Shown one piece after another: positions 12,766 to 15,067 of a stretch of 15,067 bases of DNA. Each line of letters opens with the position of its first letter. Position 1 is the first letter of the stretch. Made by a program: the position numbers and the translations under genes. The notes below the pieces were generated by a model, which was not told the DNA's origin, ran no database searches, and was given only the letters and a program-made list of their open reading frames with translations. The stretch is from Oscillospiraceae bacterium (lineage in GTDB: Bacteria; Bacillota; Clostridia; Oscillospirales; Acutalibacteraceae), in contig WREG01000026.1 in NCBI GenBank assembly GCA_009779455.1, forward strand, positions 1 to 15,067, given 5' to 3'.

Positions 12766-13968
12766 ATGAAAATCAACGAAAACTTTTTGAAAATACAAAA
12801 CAACTATCTTTTTTCGGATATCGCAAAAAGGGTGGCGGCGTACGCGGCGGCGAATCCGGGCGCGGATTTGATACGCCTCGGCATAGGCGACGTGACACGA
12901 CCGCTGACCCCTTCCGTTATAGACGCGATGCGTTCCGCTGTTGACGATATGTCGGATATCGAAAGGTTTAAGGGCTACCCTCCGGAATGGGGCTATGATT
13001 TTTTGCGCTCGGCCATAAACGAAAACGATTTTAAAGCCCGGGGCGTAAATCTTAAAGACAGCGAGATTTACGTGAGCGACGGGGCGAAAAGCGATTGCGG
13101 GAATATAGGCGATATTTTCGATGTTTGCAATATCGTTGCTCTCTGCGATCCTGTTTACCCGGTTTACGTTGATACAAACGTGATGGGCGGCCGCGCCGGG
13201 GAATTTATCGGCGAAAGGTGGAGCGATATTTACTATATGCCCTGCGTAAAGGAAAACCATTTCCTGCCTGAATTGCCGAACAAGAAGGTTGACCTTGTTT
13301 ATCTTTGCTTCCCCAACAACCCCACAGGCATGGCGATTTCAGCGGCGGAACTTAAGAAATGGGTGGATTACGCGAACGAAAACGGCAGCGTGATATTATA
13401 CGACGCGGCGTATGAGGCCTTTATATCAGACGGTTCGCCCCACAGCATCTTTGAAATCGAAGGCGCGAAAACCTGCGCTATCGAGTTCCGCAGCTTCTCG
13501 AAAACCGCAGGGTTTACGGGGGTGAGGTGCTCGTATACCATAATCCCCGGCGAACTGGAGCGCGGCGGAGTAAACCTCGGCGCGTTATGGGCAAGAAGGC
13601 AGGCGACAAAGCTCAACGGGGTGTCCTACATAACCCAAAAGGGCGCGGAAGCGACATTTTCGGTGGACGGGAAGCGTCAGGGCAGAGAGATAATCGAATA
13701 TTATCTGAACAACGCGAAAATTATCTATAAGGGCTTAAAAGCGTTGGGCTATGAGGTCTACGGCGGGGTGAACGCGCCCTATATATGGCTCAGAACCCCC
13801 GATAAGCTGACCTCATGGGAGTTTTTCGACCTGCTTTTAAATAAAGTTCAGGTAGTAGGCACCCCCGGCGCGGGCTTCGGCCCGTCAGGGGAAGGGTATT
13901 TCCGGCTGACGGCGTTCAACACGCTGGAGAATACGGAGGAAGCGGTTAAAAGAATCGCGGAAATATGA
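12766..13968 (+). CDS. dapL: LL-diaminopimelate aminotransferase
   Basis: A 400-residue cytoplasmic PLP enzyme of fold type I. It converts tetrahydrodipicolinate directly to LL-diaminopimelate with glutamate as amino donor, bypassing the acyl-intermediate branches of lysine and peptidoglycan precursor synthesis. The start is the ATG at 12766, with GGAGG (12755-12759) six bases ahead and the N-terminus MKINENFLKIQNNYLFSDIA typical of DapL; the frame is open 37 codons further upstream but that part is repeat DNA. Landmarks are IRLGIGDVTRPL (substrate binding), ERFKGYPPEWGYDFLR, CFPNNPTG from C181, YDAAYEAF with D213 and Y216 (cofactor ring contacts), FRSFSKTAGFTG with the Schiff-base lysine K246, and the final FRLTAFN with the carboxylate-binding arginine. 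Length is normal. The downstream methyltransferase frame begins within a few bases of its stop. Confidence 0.95.
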   Translation: MKINENFLKIQNNYLFSDIAKRVAAYAAANPGADLIRLGIGDVTRPLTPSVIDAMRSAVDDMSDIERFKGYPPEWGYDFLRSAINENDFKARGVNLKDSEIYVSDGAKSDCGNIGDIFDVCNIVALCDPVYPVYVDTNVMGGRAGEFIGERWSDIYYMPCVKENHFLPELPNKKVDLVYLCFPNNPTGMAISAAELKKWVDYANENGSVILYDAAYEAFISDGSPHSIFEIEGAKTCAIEFRSFSKTAGFTGVRCSYTIIPGELERGGVNLGALWARRQATKLNGVSYITQKGAEATFSVDGKRQGREIIEYYLNNAKIIYKGLKALGYEVYGGVNAPYIWLRTPDKLTSWEFFDLLLNKVQVVGTPGAGFGPSGEGYFRLTAFNTLENTEEAVKRIAEI

Positions 13969-13979
13969 AGGTTGCATAT

Positions 13980-14729
13980 ATGAAAATAACTATAGAAAAT
14001 ATCAAAGCGGAATATTCGATTGACACGCTTGTGGATAAATTTGTTTCATCTGTCGACGACATCGGCCTTTGGCAGTCCGAACGGCTGATATTTTCCGAAT
14101 ATTTGAACCTGCGGGATAAAATCCTCGACCTCGGCTGCGGCGCGGGGCGAACGACCTTCGGGCTTTTTGAAATGGGCTACAGAGGTATTATCGGCTTGGA
14201 CTTGTCCGACGGGATGATTGCGGCGGCTCTTGATATTACAAAAAGCAAAAACTTGCTTATTCCTTTTATAGCGGGAAACGCGTGTGAATTAACATTTGAT
14301 TCGGCATCCTTTGACGCGGTGATTTTTTCGTTCAACGGCATAATGACGATCCCCACAAGCGAAATGCGCCAAAAAGCCTTTGACGAGATATACCGCGTAT
14401 TGAAACCGGGCGGGATATTTATTTTTACCGCGCATTATATGGATAACCCGCAGTTTGTTTCATTTTGGAAAACGGAGCGCGAAAAATGGGATAAAGGCGA
14501 ACAGGATAAACGGTTGTTAGAATACGGGGATGTGATATTTTCCAAGCCGGACGAATACGGCGATATTATCAGCTTCGTCCATATCCCCGTGGCAGGCGAA
14601 ATAGAATCATATCTTTCAAAAAGCGGTTATAACATTATATTCAATAAAGCCCGAAGCAAATTTTGCGAAGAAAACGCGGCGGTTATGGGTTTTTCCGGGG
14701 ATTGCAAGTTTTGGGTTTGTAAAAAATGA
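13980..14729 (+). CDS. Class I SAM-dependent methyltransferase
   Basis: A 249-residue cytoplasmic protein of the Methyltransf_11/25 type. I choose the ATG at 13980 because GAAGG (13967-13971) lies eight bases ahead; an in-frame ATG at 13965 overlaps the dapL stop as ATGA but has no clear ribosome binding site. Motif I is KILDLGCGAGRTTFG (residues about 47-61), followed by the acidic end of strand 2 at D74 in GLDLSDGM. FDAVIFSFNGIMTIP is the motif II region, and YRVLKPGGIFIFTAHY is the usual post-motif LKPGG strand. The substrate is not predictable: small molecules are as likely as quinones or RNA. It is translationally close to dapL upstream and to a kinase-like gene downstream, and probably belongs to the same transcript. 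Confidence 0.88.
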   Translation: MKITIENIKAEYSIDTLVDKFVSSVDDIGLWQSERLIFSEYLNLRDKILDLGCGAGRTTFGLFEMGYRGIIGLDLSDGMIAAALDITKSKNLLIPFIAGNACELTFDSASFDAVIFSFNGIMTIPTSEMRQKAFDEIYRVLKPGGIFIFTAHYMDNPQFVSFWKTEREKWDKGEQDKRLLEYGDVIFSKPDEYGDIISFVHIPVAGEIESYLSKSGYNIIFNKARSKFCEENAAVMGFSGDCKFWVCKK

Positions 14730-14739
14730 GGGTGCCTGC

Positions 14740-15067
14740 ATGAAAAAACCTTTTGTCATAAGCATCTCCGGCATCTCCGGCGGCGGAAAGACAACGGCCG
14801 CGGATGCGTTGAAGGCAAAGCTTGCTAATACGGAAATTATTTGTTTCGACGATATCCCCGGCGATTTGCTTAACCGTGATTATTGCGAATGGTCGGAATC
14901 GGGCGCGGATTGCAACGAATGGAATCTGTCTCCCATAACCGAAAAAATTAAAAAGCTGTTGCTTGAACCGTTGAACTTTATAATTCTTGATTACCCGTTC
15001 GGGAAAACCCACCGCGACGCCGGAACATATATAGATTTAGCCGTTTGGATTGATATTCCGCCGGATA
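14740..15067 (+). CDS. P-loop kinase (uridine kinase/AAA-like), N-terminal part, runs off the window
   Basis: The ATG at 14740 follows GAGGGTG (14728-14734), which overlaps the methyltransferase stop codon, so the two genes are likely coupled. The 109 visible codons begin MKKPFVISISGISGGGKTTA, a Walker A motif (G11 to T18, with K17 binding phosphate) on an N-terminal beta strand. The next segment IICFDDIPGDL is where nucleoside kinases of the uridine kinase group carry an acidic substrate or magnesium contact. Then NFIILDYPFGKTHRDAG and IDLAVWIDIPPD form the strand preceding the lid in small-molecule kinases of this type. It is likely a small-molecule or nucleoside kinase; the C-terminal specificity part lies outside the window. 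Confidence 0.8.
   Translation, partial: MKKPFVISISGISGGGKTTAADALKAKLANTEIICFDDIPGDLLNRDYCEWSESGADCNEWNLSPITEKIKKLLLEPLNFIILDYPFGKTHRDAGTYIDLAVWIDIPPD

Noticed and set aside
13965..13979. ATG 13965 overlapping the dapL stop as methyltransferase start
   Set aside because: Possible, but no ribosome binding site is seen at the right distance; ATG 13980 has GAAGG eight bases ahead.

Overview
The window is a stretch of bacterial chromosome in which every supported gene lies on the + strand. The AGGAGG-type ribosome binding sites, the DapL route to lysine, the WG-repeat/dockerin protein and the GTAG-headed intergenic palindromes suggest an anaerobic clostridial Firmicute, probably an uncultured gut or rumen Clostridia. 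That placement is inference; there is no rRNA or other taxonomic marker here.

Layout. Positions 1-4230 hold a sugar-metabolism block: the 3' end of one sugar phosphate isomerase/epimerase-type TIM barrel (1-336), two complete members of that superfamily (404-1135, 1173-2138), a Gfo/Idh/MocA NAD(P)-dependent oxidoreductase (2289-3347), and a fourth TIM barrel of the hydroxypyruvate isomerase type (3430-4230). Then comes a secreted WG-repeat protein with a C-terminal dockerin-like module (4375-6144). Two tandem 591-residue paralogues of a poorly described family follow (6165-7940 and 8205-9980), with a short N-terminal propeller-like part and a large helical, probably alpha/alpha-toroid part. 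Between them lie what look like remnants of a decayed isomerase and oxidoreductase. A GH38 alpha-mannosidase (10058-12526) ends the carbohydrate part. After a repeat-rich gap the topic changes to housekeeping: LL-diaminopimelate aminotransferase dapL (12766-13968), a SAM methyltransferase (13980-14729) and the start of a P-loop kinase (14740 to the window end).

How the genes may work together. None of the isomerases, the oxidoreductase, the 591-residue pair or the mannosidase has an evident signal peptide, so they probably act in the cytoplasm on imported glycosides. An oxidoreductase of this family next to several divalent-metal TIM barrels recalls the oxidise-then-eliminate route for cleaving glycosides (the logic of DgpA with DgpB/DgpC in C-glycoside cleavage). 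The mannosidase would supply conventional hydrolysis. The function of the 591-residue pair is unknown, and it is the most interesting protein content of the window.

The intergenic DNA is unusually structured. At least nine short palindromes begin with GTAGG and carry stems whose sequence varies while base pairing is kept. Several occur as inverted pairs, including a nested pair in front of dapL. They match the description of REP/BIME elements mobilised by REP-associated (Y1, IS200-like) transposases. TTAGG-rich tracts precede three of them and supply the stop codons of two genes. No tRNA, rRNA, CRISPR array, complete insertion sequence or phage gene was seen.
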